The position numbers and the translations under genes were made by a program. This document shows, in pieces, positions 53,594 through 62,924 of a stretch of 64,000 nt of DNA. Source of the DNA: Carnimonas bestiolae (lineage in GTDB: Bacteria; Pseudomonadota; Gammaproteobacteria; Pseudomonadales; Halomonadaceae); the NCBI RefSeq assembly GCF_051251125.1, contig NZ_JBPCZL010000006.1. One strand, 5' to 3'. The first letter of the stretch is position 1; each line of letters begins with the position of its first letter. The notes beneath the pieces were generated by a model. That model saw nothing but the letters and a program-made list of their open reading frames with translations. It was not told the origin of the DNA and made no database searches.

Positions 53594-53701
53594 GCACGTC
53601 AGCACGTCAGCACGTCAGCACGTCAGCACGTCAGCACGTCAGCACGTCAGCACGTCAGCACGTCAGCACGTCAGCACGTCAGCACGTCAGCACGTCAGCA
53701 C
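53593..53701. repeat. Octanucleotide tandem repeat (AGCACGTC)n
   Basis: About 13.6 perfect copies of AGCACGTC, with no interruption. The array begins at the last base of the tldD TGA stop (53591-53593). Since 8 is not a multiple of 3, the same amino-acid octet HVSTSARQ repeats every 24 bases in open frames, which is an artefact. It lies in the 3' untranslated end of tldD, convergent with yjgA. No terminator is evident after it. Confidence 0.98.
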
Positions 53702-53841
53702 TATTGGCGATGCGTTTCGTGGGAGCCGCGTTGCGCCGCTCCGGTGTGTTGTATGAATGTAAGGTCAGCCTGTTGTGGCTGCGGGCTGCTCCGGCGTGAA
53801 AGTCGCCCGCGCACGAGAGGTGTGACGAAGACGCGCTGCCG

Positions 53842-54378
53842 CTAGCGCTCTGCATCAATGGCGTCGGAGTGTTCGCGCAGCAGCTTGAACAGTTTGCGGG
53901 CGCTGGTGGGCGGCTTGCCCTTGTCGCGTTCGCGGCGGGCATTGCGCACCAATTGGCGGAGCTGCGAAATGTCCACGCCCGGTAGCTGTTCGATCGCACG
54001 ATCAAGCGCTGCGTCGCCTTCATCAATCAGCTGGTCACGCAACTGCTCAAGGCGGTGGAAGGCCTGATCACGGTCGTTCTTGCGTTGCTCCATCGCGTCA
54101 AATGCAGCGCGAATGCCCTCGACATCCTCGCTGCGCATCACCTTGCCAACGTACTGCATATGGCGACGGCGTGCTTCATGCGACGAAATGCGCCCCATTT
54201 CTTCGACCGCGGCAAGCATATCGTCGGAAAGCGGTAGGCGGGCGCGCTGCGAGGGCTTCATTTCGATGATCTCGCGACCGAGCTGCTGGAGGGCCTCCAT
54301 TTCACGTTTGAGTTGTGATTTGCTGGGGGCTTCATCGAACGCGTGGGTATCGTCGGAGCTGTGTCGAGAGGGTGCCAT
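53842..54378 (-). CDS. yjgA: Ribosome biogenesis factor YjgA (DarP)
   Basis: 178 aa, highly charged DUF615 protein that joins late 50S ribosomal intermediates. Conserved body: PSKSQLKREMEALQQLGREI, then LPLSDDMLAAVEEMGRISSHEARRRHMQYVGKVMRSEDVEGIRAAF (key residues), and a basic C-terminus with RREREKGKPP-like residues. ATG 54378 follows AAGGATTACAGC; the open frame extends 44 codons upstream without a site. It is on the opposite strand between tldD and pmbA, which is a common arrangement. Confidence 0.94.
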   Translation of the reverse strand: MAPSRHSSDDTHAFDEAPSKSQLKREMEALQQLGREIIEMKPSQRARLPLSDDMLAAVEEMGRISSHEARRRHMQYVGKVMRSEDVEGIRAAFDAMEQRKNDRDQAFHRLEQLRDQLIDEGDAALDRAIEQLPGVDISQLRQLVRNARRERDKGKPPTSARKLFKLLREHSDAIDAER

Positions 54379-54565
54379 GCTGTAATCCTTGGAGTGTTCG
54401 TGGTGGCAGTATACCAAGGGATAGCGATCTCGGCGCGCCGCGCTGTGAGCGGGGTATTGGTCGCCGTGTTGATAGCGGCCTAAACGGCACCGGGCGCGGC
54501 TGTTGTTCACTTATTTTTGCGTCTGGCAGGGAAGACGCTCCGTACAGGCTTTAACAGGAGGATTC

Positions 54566-55903
54566 ATGGGCGAGGCTTTCAACGCTCAGCGCGAACAGCA
54601 ACGTCTTGAGGCGCAGGCTGCCTATGCGTTGGAGCAGGCGCATCAGCTGGGCGCCAGCGCCTGTGAGGTGGGAGCATCGGCGCAGCACGGCATGCAGGTG
54701 TCGGTGCGGCTAGGCGATGTCGAAACCATGGAGCTCGCCACCGACCTCGGCATCGGGGTGACCGTTTATGTGGGCAAGCGCAAGGGTAGTGCATCAACCA
54801 GCGATGGCAGCGAGGCAGCCATCAGGGAAACCGTTGCCAAAGCCTACGACATTGCCCGCTACACCGGCGAGGATGAACACGCTGGACTGGCCCCTGCTGA
54901 ATCGATGGCGAGCGATTTCGGCGATCTGGATCTCTATCACCCGTGGGCGCTTGAGCCCGATCAGGCGATTGATATTGCACGTCGCTGCGAAGCGGCCGGT
55001 ACTGCCGTGGCGGGAATCACCAATTCAGAAGGCGCGTCGCTTTCCAGCGGTGTTGGCGTGAGCGTGTACGGCAATAGTCATGGTTTTCTGCAGGGCACCA
55101 CCGGCTCCAGTCACAGCGTGGCGTGTCGACTAATTGCCGGTAGCGGTGATTCGATGCAGCGCGACGTGGATTATTCCTCGGCACGCAGTGCCGACGATTT
55201 GCGCTCAGTCGAGGAAGTGGGCCAGCGGGCAGCCGCCAATACCTTGGCACGGCTCGCTCCGCGCAAGGTTACCACCGGTCGCTATCCGATTATCTTCGCC
55301 CCCCGGATGGCGATCGGACTGGTAGGGAATTTGCTGGGGGCAATCGCAGGCGGTGCCCTCTATCGCGAGGCGTCATTCCTGTGCGATACGCTGGGCCAAC
55401 AGCTGCTGCCTGAATGGTTCTCGCTCTATGAATCTCCGCGCGAGCGGCGCGGTTTGCGTAGTGCCAATTTCGATTCGGATGGCGTCGCGACGCGCAATAA
55501 CCGTTTCATTGAGCAGGGCACCTTGGCCCAATACCTGCTCTCTAGCTACAGCGCGCGTCGCCTTGGCCTAGCCACTACCGCTAACGCCGGCGGCGCGCGT
55601 AATGTACGCATTGAAGCGCCGTTTAGCCGCTATCAGGAATTGATTGGCAGTATTGAGCGCGGGGTGATTGTGACCGAAATGATGGGGCAAGGCGTGAACG
55701 CCGTCACTGGAGATTACTCTCGCGGTGCGGCGGGGTTTTGGGTCGAGCAGGGTGAAATCCAGTATCCCATCGAAGGCTTTACCGTGGCAGGCAATCTGCG
55801 GGAAATGTTCGCGCAGTTGAAAGCAGTGGGTGACGATGTCGACCAGCGCGGCAATATTCATAGCGGTAGCTGGTGGATCGACGGCATGACGGTGGCTGGC
55901 TAA
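54566..55903 (+). CDS. pmbA: Metalloprotease PmbA/TldE
   Basis: 445 aa partner of TldD. It lacks the HExxxH motif, as expected for this subunit, and carries the family strands VTVYVGKRKGSASTSDGSE (about 71-89), YSARRLGLATTANAGGARNV and GVIVTEMMGQGVNAVTGDYSRGAAGFWVE near the C-terminus. ATG 54566 has AGGAGGA five bases before it, the best ribosome site in this region; the longer frame at 54503 is not supported. Confidence 0.95.
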   Translation: MGEAFNAQREQQRLEAQAAYALEQAHQLGASACEVGASAQHGMQVSVRLGDVETMELATDLGIGVTVYVGKRKGSASTSDGSEAAIRETVAKAYDIARYTGEDEHAGLAPAESMASDFGDLDLYHPWALEPDQAIDIARRCEAAGTAVAGITNSEGASLSSGVGVSVYGNSHGFLQGTTGSSHSVACRLIAGSGDSMQRDVDYSSARSADDLRSVEEVGQRAAANTLARLAPRKVTTGRYPIIFAPRMAIGLVGNLLGAIAGGALYREASFLCDTLGQQLLPEWFSLYESPRERRGLRSANFDSDGVATRNNRFIEQGTLAQYLLSSYSARRLGLATTANAGGARNVRIEAPFSRYQELIGSIERGVIVTEMMGQGVNAVTGDYSRGAAGFWVEQGEIQYPIEGFTVAGNLREMFAQLKAVGDDVDQRGNIHSGSWWIDGMTVAG

Positions 55904-55968
55904 GGCAGCGGGATGCGCAAAAAACCGCTTGGGATAAAACCCGCTTGGGATGAGAAGCCGTAGAGATA

Positions 55969-56000
55969 AAAAAGGCGAGGTGAATACCTCGCCTTTTTTG
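55969..56000. terminator. Bidirectional terminator between pmbA and the BCCT gene
   Basis: AAAAAAGGCGAGGT (about 55968-55981) pairs with ACCTCGCCTTTTTT (55986-55999) over GAAT. Flanked by A on the left and T on the right, so it serves both convergent genes. Confidence 0.9.
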
Positions 56001-56003
56001 TTG

Positions 56004-57926
56004 TCAGCTGCGCTGGTCGTCGCGCTTCTGCTGGGCGTCGGGCGCTTCGCCGTCGGCCCACTCACCGGATTCGTAGTCGTAGTCGATCTCGTTGCCGTGC
56101 TCGTCGGTACGGCGGTACCACTCCGTCACTTTCTCGGCGGTGGAGTCGAAATCGGCACCGGCACCGCGTCCTTGTTCAGCGGGGGTGACTACCAGCTCGA
56201 AGTCGTCGCCGTGTTCCTCCAGCCCTTTGATCACCGCATTTTGCATCGCCTTGTTGGCGTACTTGAGGCGGATGGCCGCAGGATCGGTGGCCAGATCGCG
56301 CAGGAAGGCAACAGCGACGCCAATCAATACCACCGAAAACGGCAGCGCCACTAGAATGGTCAGGTTTTGCAGGCCAGTCAGCGCGGTTTCGCCGCCAACC
56401 AGCAGCATGACCACTGCGATGCCCATCATGCACAGTCCCCAGAACACCACGGTCAGCTTGCTGGGAGCAGGGTTGCCGCGCTCGGACAGCGTGCCCATTA
56501 CCATCGATGCCGAGTCGGCTGAGGTGATAAAGAATACCGCCAGCACGAAAATCAGAATAAACGGTGTAATGCTGCTCAAGGGCAACTGATTGAACAGTGC
56601 GAACAGCACGTGTTCGCTTGAGGCGTTGCCGTCGAAGCCGCTAATGCCGAGCTGACTGAAGATGATCGAGGTACCGCCGAACACGGTAAAGGCCAAAATC
56701 AGAATGAACGTCGGTGCGAGGGTAGTGGCTACCGCGAATTCACGAATGGTTCTGCCGCGCGAGATGCGCGCGATAAACATGCCAACAAAGGGCGTCCAGG
56801 CAATCCACCAGGCCCAGTAGAACGAGGTCCAGATGGCCTGGAACTGCACGGTGTCTTCACCCCACGAAAGGCCGCGGCTGGCCATATCGACCAGGCTGTC
56901 GAGGTAGGTAAGAATGCCGGCAGGAATCAGGTTGAGCAGAAACAGCGTGGGGCCGGTTATAAATACGAAGACAATCAGGCCCAGGGTCAGCGAGATATTC
57001 AGGTTCGACAGGTAGCGAATGCCGCGGCCCACGCCTGATACCGCGCTAGTGATAAAGCACAGCGTGAGAACGGTAATGATCACCATCAGAATGGTGTTAC
57101 TGACCTTACCTGCGCCCGAGACGATCTCGATGCCCTGACTGATCTGGATCGCTGACAGCCCCAGCGTGGCAGCGGTGCCAAACAGCGTCGCAATGATCGC
57201 CATCATGTCGATCACCTTACCGGCCGCACCCTCGGTGTGATGCTGACCGAATAGCGGTCGGAACAGCGAGCTTACCAGCGATACACGTCCACGGCGGTAG
57301 GTGCTGTAGGCAAGCGCGCCACCAATCATGGCGTATAGCCCCCAGATCGACATTCCCCAATGGAAATGCGACTGCGCCATGGCATGGTGGATGGCCGCGG
57401 GCGTTTGCGCCGCTACCGTATGAGGCGGTGGCGTCAGGTAATAGCTGAGCGGCTCTGATGGCCCGAAGAAGAAAATGCCCACACCGATACCGGCCCCGAA
57501 CATCATCGCAATCCAAGCGAAGCGACTGAACTCGGGCTCTTCATCGTCCTTGCCCAGCTTGATGTTGCCAAATCGCGAGCAGGCCAGATACGCCATGACC
57601 GATAGGCCAAGGATCATTACCAGATTGAGCAGCCAGCCCAGATCGCGAATGGCCCACTTGAACATGCTGGAAGACACTTCACCGACCGAGTTGGGAGCGA
57701 TAACGCCCCAACTGATAAAGGCCAGCATCAATAGCGCGGTAAGCGCGAACACCACTTTATCGAGGCGGAAGATATTACGCTGATCTTCAACGCTCAGCCC
57801 TGGCATCAGGCCCGGGTGCATATCATGCGGATAAAGGTTTTCTTCAGCAGTGGCTGAAGCGTCGGTGGTGGCGGTCGACGATGAGTGAGAGGAGGGTATG
57901 CCGGGCTCGTTTTCGCGGGAGGGCAT
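56004..57926 (-). CDS. BCCT family betaine/choline/carnitine transporter
   Basis: 640 aa secondary carrier for quaternary ammonium compounds, a common osmolyte uptake route in salt-tolerant bacteria. Twelve membrane segments are suggested. The BCCT Gly-rich helix reads MMFGAGIGVGIFFFGPSEP (about residues 143-161) and the Trp box FYWAWWIAWTPFVGMFIARISRGR (key W residues, about 370-393) is present. The N-terminal 45 residues are Ser/Thr-rich and cytosolic, and the C-terminal tail (about 560-640) is acidic, which may sense osmolarity. Substrate cannot be fixed from sequence. ATG 57926 follows AAAGGATTCAG; the frame opens 44 codons earlier. Confidence 0.93.
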   Translation of the reverse strand: MPSRENEPGIPSSHSSSTATTDASATAEENLYPHDMHPGLMPGLSVEDQRNIFRLDKVVFALTALLMLAFISWGVIAPNSVGEVSSSMFKWAIRDLGWLLNLVMILGLSVMAYLACSRFGNIKLGKDDEEPEFSRFAWIAMMFGAGIGVGIFFFGPSEPLSYYLTPPPHTVAAQTPAAIHHAMAQSHFHWGMSIWGLYAMIGGALAYSTYRRGRVSLVSSLFRPLFGQHHTEGAAGKVIDMMAIIATLFGTAATLGLSAIQISQGIEIVSGAGKVSNTILMVIITVLTLCFITSAVSGVGRGIRYLSNLNISLTLGLIVFVFITGPTLFLLNLIPAGILTYLDSLVDMASRGLSWGEDTVQFQAIWTSFYWAWWIAWTPFVGMFIARISRGRTIREFAVATTLAPTFILILAFTVFGGTSIIFSQLGISGFDGNASSEHVLFALFNQLPLSSITPFILIFVLAVFFITSADSASMVMGTLSERGNPAPSKLTVVFWGLCMMGIAVVMLLVGGETALTGLQNLTILVALPFSVVLIGVAVAFLRDLATDPAAIRLKYANKAMQNAVIKGLEEHGDDFELVVTPAEQGRGAGADFDSTAEKVTEWYRRTDEHGNEIDYDYESGEWADGEAPDAQQKRDDQRS

Positions 57927-58085
57927 CTGAATCCTTTGCTGGCTGATGGGGCGATGAGGGGGCTGAGCTACGCATGGGAATAGCGTGCCAGCCTTCCCTG
58001 ACAAGGGCGAATCTGCATGGACCCGGCTGATAGTAGGGGCAGCAGTCGGGTCGCACAAGCGTTTAAGGGGCCTATTATAGCGATA

Positions 58086-58997
58086 TTAGGGCGCGAGGTG
58101 GGGGCCGCTGCTGCGCTGACCGTCAATTTGCTGCTGTAGCTCCAGCTGGCGATGACGCAGTCGCACCGAAGGATATTCGTTGGCGAAATGGTGCGCGAGC
58201 TGTTCTACCAGATAAACCGAACGGTGCTGGCCGCCAGTACAGCCCACCGCCACGGTGAAGTAGCTGCGATGGGTAGAAAGGTAGCGTGGCAGCCAATGTT
58301 CCAGCCAGCGGCAAATGTCGTCGAACATTTCCTGCACTTCTTCCGACGCCGCCAAAAACTGCTGGACATCGGCATCACGACCGGTGGAGTCGCGTAGCGC
58401 TGGCTCCCAGTAGGGGTTAGGCAAGCAGCGAGCGTCGAATACCATGTCGGCATCGCGGGGAACGCCATGCTTGAAGCCGAAGGATTCGAAGCTGAGCGTG
58501 AGATGCGTTGAGGTATGGCGCGCGACCTGTTCGGCTATCCGACCGCGGAGTTCGTGTACGGAAGTGGTCGATGTATCGATGACCAAATCCGCCATATCAC
58601 GCACTGGACTGAGATAGTGCTGCTCGGTTTCGATCGCCTCATCGAGCGTCATCTCGCTGTCACGGGTAAGCGGATGGCGGCGTCGAGTGGCGGAATAGCG
58701 CTCGAGCAACTGGTCGGAGTCGGCGGTGATGTACACCACCTGAATATCGATATCGCGGGGCTTCAGCAGTTCTATCAGTTCCGGCAGGCGGACCAGTGCG
58801 TTAGCGATATTGCGCGCATCGATGCTGACCGCCACCTTGTGGCGTGCCGGTGTTTGCGTTTCGAGTTCTTCGATCAACGCCCCCAGCAGCATGGCCGGTA
58901 AGTTGTCGATGGCATAAAAACCGAGATCCTCCAGCGCCTGCAGGGCAATTGACTTACCCGACCCTGAACGGCCGCTGATGATCACTAGTTGCATCAT
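58086..58997 (-). CDS. rapZ: RNase adapter protein RapZ
   Basis: 303 aa P-loop protein of the YvcJ/RapZ family that, in E. coli, presents the small RNA GlmZ to RNase E and so controls glucosamine-6-phosphate synthase. Walker A GRSGSGKS at residues 8-15, then IDNLPAMLL, the Walker B-like region VYITADSDQLLERYSATRRRHPL, DLVIDTSTTSVHELR, and the C-terminal RNA-binding part with GCTGGQHRSVYLVEQLA. Start at 58997 (or 58994) with AAGGA about 10 bases upstream. In most relatives ptsN precedes and ptsO follows; neither is here. Confidence 0.94.
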   Translation of the reverse strand: MMQLVIISGRSGSGKSIALQALEDLGFYAIDNLPAMLLGALIEELETQTPARHKVAVSIDARNIANALVRLPELIELLKPRDIDIQVVYITADSDQLLERYSATRRRHPLTRDSEMTLDEAIETEQHYLSPVRDMADLVIDTSTTSVHELRGRIAEQVARHTSTHLTLSFESFGFKHGVPRDADMVFDARCLPNPYWEPALRDSTGRDADVQQFLAASEEVQEMFDDICRWLEHWLPRYLSTHRSYFTVAVGCTGGQHRSVYLVEQLAHHFANEYPSVRLRHRQLELQQQIDGQRSSGPHLAP

Positions 58998-59302
58998 TCC
59001 AAGGATATCCTTGTATCGAGGCTTAAGGCTGTCGCCCGTACCGCACACGGCGGCGTGATAACACGTTAGTTCGACGGGCAGCGCCCATCATGCCATCTTA
59101 ATACATCAGTAAAATGACGATTATGGGGAATTCTTAGGAATATTTTATTCCATGCGTCATTGGCTACGCAGATGAGCACGGTAAATGATGCTGGAAAGCG
59201 CCACTCGCCGTAAAGGTGGGGCGGGCGGCGCTATCACTGTGTGGAAACCCGCTGCCGCCGCTATGGTTGTTCTAGCGTGCAGCGGGCCTTTGTCGGGTGC
59301 GT
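58998..59302. other. Gap between rapZ and hpf where ptsN is usually found
   Basis: 305 bases without a gene. The region near 59100-59160 is AT-rich; the rest is GC-rich with no frame resembling EIIA-Ntr. No terminator is evident. Confidence 0.55.
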
Positions 59303-59617
59303 TTAAACGCCAGCGGTGCCGGTACCTTTGGCGCGCGCCTGCGTCTTCTCTTTATGTTTGAGCAACTGGCGGTCGAGCTTGTCGGCCAGCGCATCGATGG
59401 CGGCATACATATCGTCGCTCTCGGCATTACCGTGCAGCTCTGCGCCGGCGATCTTGAGCGTGCTGGCGGCCTGCTTGCGCTCCTTCTCTACCGACAGCGT
59501 TACCTGTACCTGAGTAATGTTGTCGTAGTGGCGCGTTAGCCGTGTCAGTTTCTGATTCACATAGTCACGCAACGAATCGGTCAGTTCGATGTGGTGTCCG
59601 GTAATGTTCAGCGGCAT
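59303..59617 (-). CDS. hpf: Ribosome hibernation promoting factor HPF
   Basis: 104 aa short HPF/RaiA-type protein that binds the 30S mRNA channel and helps form dormant 100S ribosomes. LNITGHHIELTDSLRDYVNQKL at the start, then basic LTRLTRHYDNITQVQVTLSVEK and the DMYAAIDALADKLDRQLLKHKEK helix. ATG 59617 follows AAGGAGG six bases away; the open frame extends 21 codons upstream. TTGGTT-16-TACACT (minus strand, about 59680-59653) is a weak promoter candidate. It lies after rpoN, as usual. Confidence 0.94.
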   Translation of the reverse strand: MPLNITGHHIELTDSLRDYVNQKLTRLTRHYDNITQVQVTLSVEKERKQAASTLKIAGAELHGNAESDDMYAAIDALADKLDRQLLKHKEKTQARAKGTGTAGV

Positions 59618-59799
59618 GGCATGCCTCCTTGAGTCAGAATGATGACACTTCGAGTGTAGCCTTTTTGATTGACGAACCAAATAGATAACTGAGGGGAAAT
59701 CAACGTTATGCAGAGAGCGATGAGAGCGCGGGGCTTGCGGCCTGAGTAGCGCTGGCCGCTGGGGTGCCGCCAGCAGCCCTTGGCACGGCCAAGGCTAGG

Positions 59800-61221
59800 T
59801 TAGCCCAGGCGCTTGCGCTCACTGGAAGGAGGGATGCCCATGGCTTCGCGGTATTTAGCGATGGTGCGGCGGGCGACGACCATGCCCTGATCGGCCAGCG
59901 CTGTGACCAGTTTCGCATCGGAGAGCGGGCGACGAGCGGGTTCTTCGCTGATCAGCTTTTTGATACGTGCACGGATAGCGGTACTGGCGTGACTATCGCC
60001 TTCCTTGCCCACCTGGCTAGAGAAGAAGTACTTCAGTTCGAACACGCCGCGCGGAGTGTGAATATATTTATTGGTAGTCACGCGCGAAATGGTCGATTCG
60101 TGCATTTCCACCGCTTCCGCGATGTCGGCCAGCACCAGTGGACGCATACCTTCCTCGCCGCGTGCGATGAAGTCGCGCTGACGCTGCATGATTTCGCAGC
60201 CTACGGTAAGCAGGGTTCGGTTGCGGCTCGAGAGGCTTTTCAGCAGCCAGCGCGCTTCCTGTAGATGCTGCTTCAGGAAGGTGTTGTCGGCGCTTTTGTC
60301 GGCCCTTTTTATCAGGCTGGCGTAGTCGGGCTGAATACGTACGCGCGGCAGTGCTTCAGGATTCAGTTCGACCTGCCAACCGCGCTGATGGTGATAACGC
60401 AAGGTCAGGTCGGGGATCACATAGGAAGACTGCGCACTCGCGTACTGATGGCCCGGATGGGGCGTTAGCGCACGCACCATCGCAATCACCTGATCGAGCT
60501 CCGGCGCGCTGAGATTCAGCCGACGTTGCAACAACTTGGTATCACAGGCCGCCAGCGCGTCCAGAAACTGGCGCACCAATCGGCGCGCTTGTGCTAGCAA
60601 CGGCGTTTGCGGCGGCAACAGATCGAGCTGTAGCAGCAGACACTCCTGCAGATTGCGCGCAAATACGCCGGCGGGGTCAAGCTGCTGAAGGCGTGCCAAT
60701 ACCTGTTCAGGCAGGGCGCGCTGATGCTCCTCAAGCGATACCACGTCACTGACGTCGTTAGGGTCGATGCGCAGATAGCCGTTTTCATCGAGCCCATCCA
60801 GATACACTTCGGCGATTTGCTGCTCAAGCGGGGAAAAATCGAGCAGCGATAGCTGCCACGCAAGGTGATCGACCAGACTCTCGCTGCTGCTGTCACGCTC
60901 GAAGTCGGCGGTTTCAGCGCCGCGCGACATCGACGAAAAATCGCCGAGACTGGCGTCCTGAAAGGTGTCGCTCCACTCATTGTCGAGCGTCAGCTCTTCA
61001 GGAATAGCATCGCTCCAGCTATCGTCGTCGGTTGCCTCAGGCTCGCTGGGCTCATCACCGAACTCTTCCTCAATGTCCAGCATCGGGTTGCTCTCCAACG
61101 CCGTTTGAATCTCCTGACGGAGTTCCAGCGTGGAAAGCTGCAATAGCTGAATAGCCTGCTGCAACTGCGGCGTCATCGTTAGATGTGCGCCGGTGCGCAG
61201 TTGGAGGGAGGATTTCATCAT
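59800..61221 (-). CDS. rpoN: RNA polymerase sigma-54 factor
   Basis: 473 aa sigma-54. Region I is Gln/Leu-rich (LQLRTGAHLTMTPQLQQAIQLLQLSTLEL, key residues, about 5-33). Region II is acidic (about 50-105). The core-binding domain is followed by the helix-turn-helix region and the RpoN box ARRTIAKYRE at 450-459, which reads the -24 element. Length is typical. The start codon has a poor ribosome site; either of two adjacent ATGs could be used. lptB is upstream with a 245-base gap. Confidence 0.97.
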   Translation of the reverse strand: MMKSSLQLRTGAHLTMTPQLQQAIQLLQLSTLELRQEIQTALESNPMLDIEEEFGDEPSEPEATDDDSWSDAIPEELTLDNEWSDTFQDASLGDFSSMSRGAETADFERDSSSESLVDHLAWQLSLLDFSPLEQQIAEVYLDGLDENGYLRIDPNDVSDVVSLEEHQRALPEQVLARLQQLDPAGVFARNLQECLLLQLDLLPPQTPLLAQARRLVRQFLDALAACDTKLLQRRLNLSAPELDQVIAMVRALTPHPGHQYASAQSSYVIPDLTLRYHHQRGWQVELNPEALPRVRIQPDYASLIKRADKSADNTFLKQHLQEARWLLKSLSSRNRTLLTVGCEIMQRQRDFIARGEEGMRPLVLADIAEAVEMHESTISRVTTNKYIHTPRGVFELKYFFSSQVGKEGDSHASTAIRARIKKLISEEPARRPLSDAKLVTALADQGMVVARRTIAKYREAMGIPPSSERKRLG

Positions 61222-61466
61222 CGGGAGAACCAGCGTTGTTCGTTCAGCAATGCCGTGCGCTGCAGAAGGTACAGCGCTACCGGTATTGATAACGCTACCC
61301 TTAGTGGGGCGCGTTGCGCAATAGCTGGTAGTAAATGATTAGCAATCCGCGTGCCATGTCGCAAGAAAGGTAACGCAGTGAGGGGGGTAGTATCAGGATG
61401 TTGCTAGCGCGGTGCGCCCGATCGGACATCGAAGCCGAGGCGCACCGTTGATTTGCAGAGCACGCC

Positions 61467-62195
61467 TTAGAGGCGGAAGTCCTGGCCTAGATAGATATCG
61501 CGAACGTGCTGGTTGGCCAAAATGCTGTGTGCATCACCCTCGGCGATAATCCGGCCCTCGCCGACAATGTAGGCGTTGTCGCAGATATCGAGAGTTTCGC
61601 GCACGTTGTGGTCGGTGATCAATACGCCGATGTTACGATCGCGCAGCTGGCGAACAATGCCTTTGATTTCGTTTACCGAAATGGGGTCGACCCCAGCGAA
61701 AGGCTCATCAAGCAGGACGAACGAGGGTTCGGTAGCCAGCGCGCGCGCAATCTCAACGCGGCGCCGCTCGCCGCCCGATAGGCTCATGCCCTTGTTGTCG
61801 CGGATGTGCTCGATGCTGAACTCGGAGAGCAGCTGATCGAGGCGCTGGCGCTGCTGCTGGCGGTCAAGATCCTTGCGTGTTTCAAGAATCGCCAAAATGT
61901 TATCGGCCACCGTCAGTTTGCGGAAGATCGAGGCTTCCTGCGGCAGATAGCCAATCCCTGCCCGCGAGCGCACGTGCATGGGGGCGTTGCTCAAATCGAC
62001 ATCGTCGATGCCAACCTTGCCTGCGTCCGCCTGAATCAGTCCCACGATCATGTAGAAGGAAGTGGTCTTGCCGGCACCATTGGGGCCCAGCAATCCGACT
62101 ACCTGTCCTTGGTCGATACTGACACTGATGTCCTGAACCACGCGGCGTTTTTTGAAGCTTTTCACCAAGTGGGTGGCGTGCAATGTTTTCATCAA
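61467..62195 (-). CDS. lptB: LPS export ABC transporter ATP-binding protein LptB
   Basis: 242 aa ATPase that powers LptB2FGC extraction of LPS from the inner membrane. Walker A GPNGAGKTT (about residues 37-45), Q-loop YLPQEASIFRKLTV (about 83-96), signature LSGGERRRVEIARAL (about 138-152), Walker B FVLLDEPFAGVD (about 157-168), switch His in LITDHNVRETL. Either of two tandem ATGs could start it. Follows lptA by 27 bases, so lptC-lptA-lptB are one unit. Confidence 0.97.
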   Translation of the reverse strand: MMKTLHATHLVKSFKKRRVVQDISVSIDQGQVVGLLGPNGAGKTTSFYMIVGLIQADAGKVGIDDVDLSNAPMHVRSRAGIGYLPQEASIFRKLTVADNILAILETRKDLDRQQQRQRLDQLLSEFSIEHIRDNKGMSLSGGERRRVEIARALATEPSFVLLDEPFAGVDPISVNEIKGIVRQLRDRNIGVLITDHNVRETLDICDNAYIVGEGRIIAEGDAHSILANQHVRDIYLGQDFRL

Positions 62196-62222
62196 TCAGA
62201 GACTCCGCAATGCTCTAGCGCA

Positions 62223-62795
62223 TTACTGCTGGTTTTTTTTCGGAGTGATGGTCATGTTGACGCGCCCTCCGGATGTGCTTTGCTGAGCGTCGCCCTTGGC
62301 GTTACCGCCGCCACCGCCGCCATTGGCGTTTACCTTACGTGAGTCGATGTAGTACTCCACGTAAGCACCGTGGAAGGTGTCGTTGCCGCGGTGCAGCTCA
62401 GCATTGCCCTGCATCACCATTTTGCGCTGGGGAATCAGATAGGTGATGGTCGAGGCCCAGCCGTGCATCTCTGGATCAGTTTGGGTCGCATCCTGCTTTA
62501 TAAAGGCGCGCTTACCGCTGCTGCCGGTCGCCTTGGCGCGCGAGGCTTCACCGGTCTTGTTATCGCGATAAAGGTCGAGTCGCTGGGAATCGAGGGTCAG
62601 GTTGCCCTGGGTCACATGCACCGCGCCGGTATAGGTAGCAGTGCCTGCGCGGTCGTCAACGCTCAGGGTACTGGCCGACACATTGATTGGCTGGCTAGAG
62701 GTACTGGCCTGAGCGAGCGCCTGCGGTGCACAGATCACGCTGCCGAGCAGGGCACCGGCGGTGAGGACGGGAGCGATACGCCTTGTCAGGGTCAT
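62223..62795 (-). CDS. lptA: LPS transport periplasmic protein LptA
   Basis: 190 aa periplasmic bridge protein with a signal peptide ending ALA (about residue 25). OstA-fold repeats: VSASTLSVDDRAGTATYTGAVHVTQGNLTLDSQRL (key residues) and MVMQGNAELHRGNDTFHGAYVEYYIDSRKV. The C-terminus is Gly/Asn/Gln-rich, with NGGGGGGNAKGD, longer than in E. coli. ATG 62795 has AAGGA nine bases upstream; the frame opens 26 codons earlier. Confidence 0.94.
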   Translation of the reverse strand: MTLTRRIAPVLTAGALLGSVICAPQALAQASTSSQPINVSASTLSVDDRAGTATYTGAVHVTQGNLTLDSQRLDLYRDNKTGEASRAKATGSSGKRAFIKQDATQTDPEMHGWASTITYLIPQRKMVMQGNAELHRGNDTFHGAYVEYYIDSRKVNANGGGGGGNAKGDAQQSTSGGRVNMTITPKKNQQ

Positions 62796-62924
62796 GGCCG
62801 AAAATCCTTGCGATAAGTCACGTAAAAAGGTCGATGTGCTGCTGGCAGTGGGGCGGTAAAGCAAACGCCGCAATGGTTGGACGTGGCGATAAACGCGCTC
62901 CCTAATGCCTGAAATTAGTGCCGA

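Noticed and set aside
53574..53756. 60-codon frame with repeating HVSTSARQ octets
   Set aside because: It only translates the 8-base array; no ribosome site and it overlaps the end of tldD.
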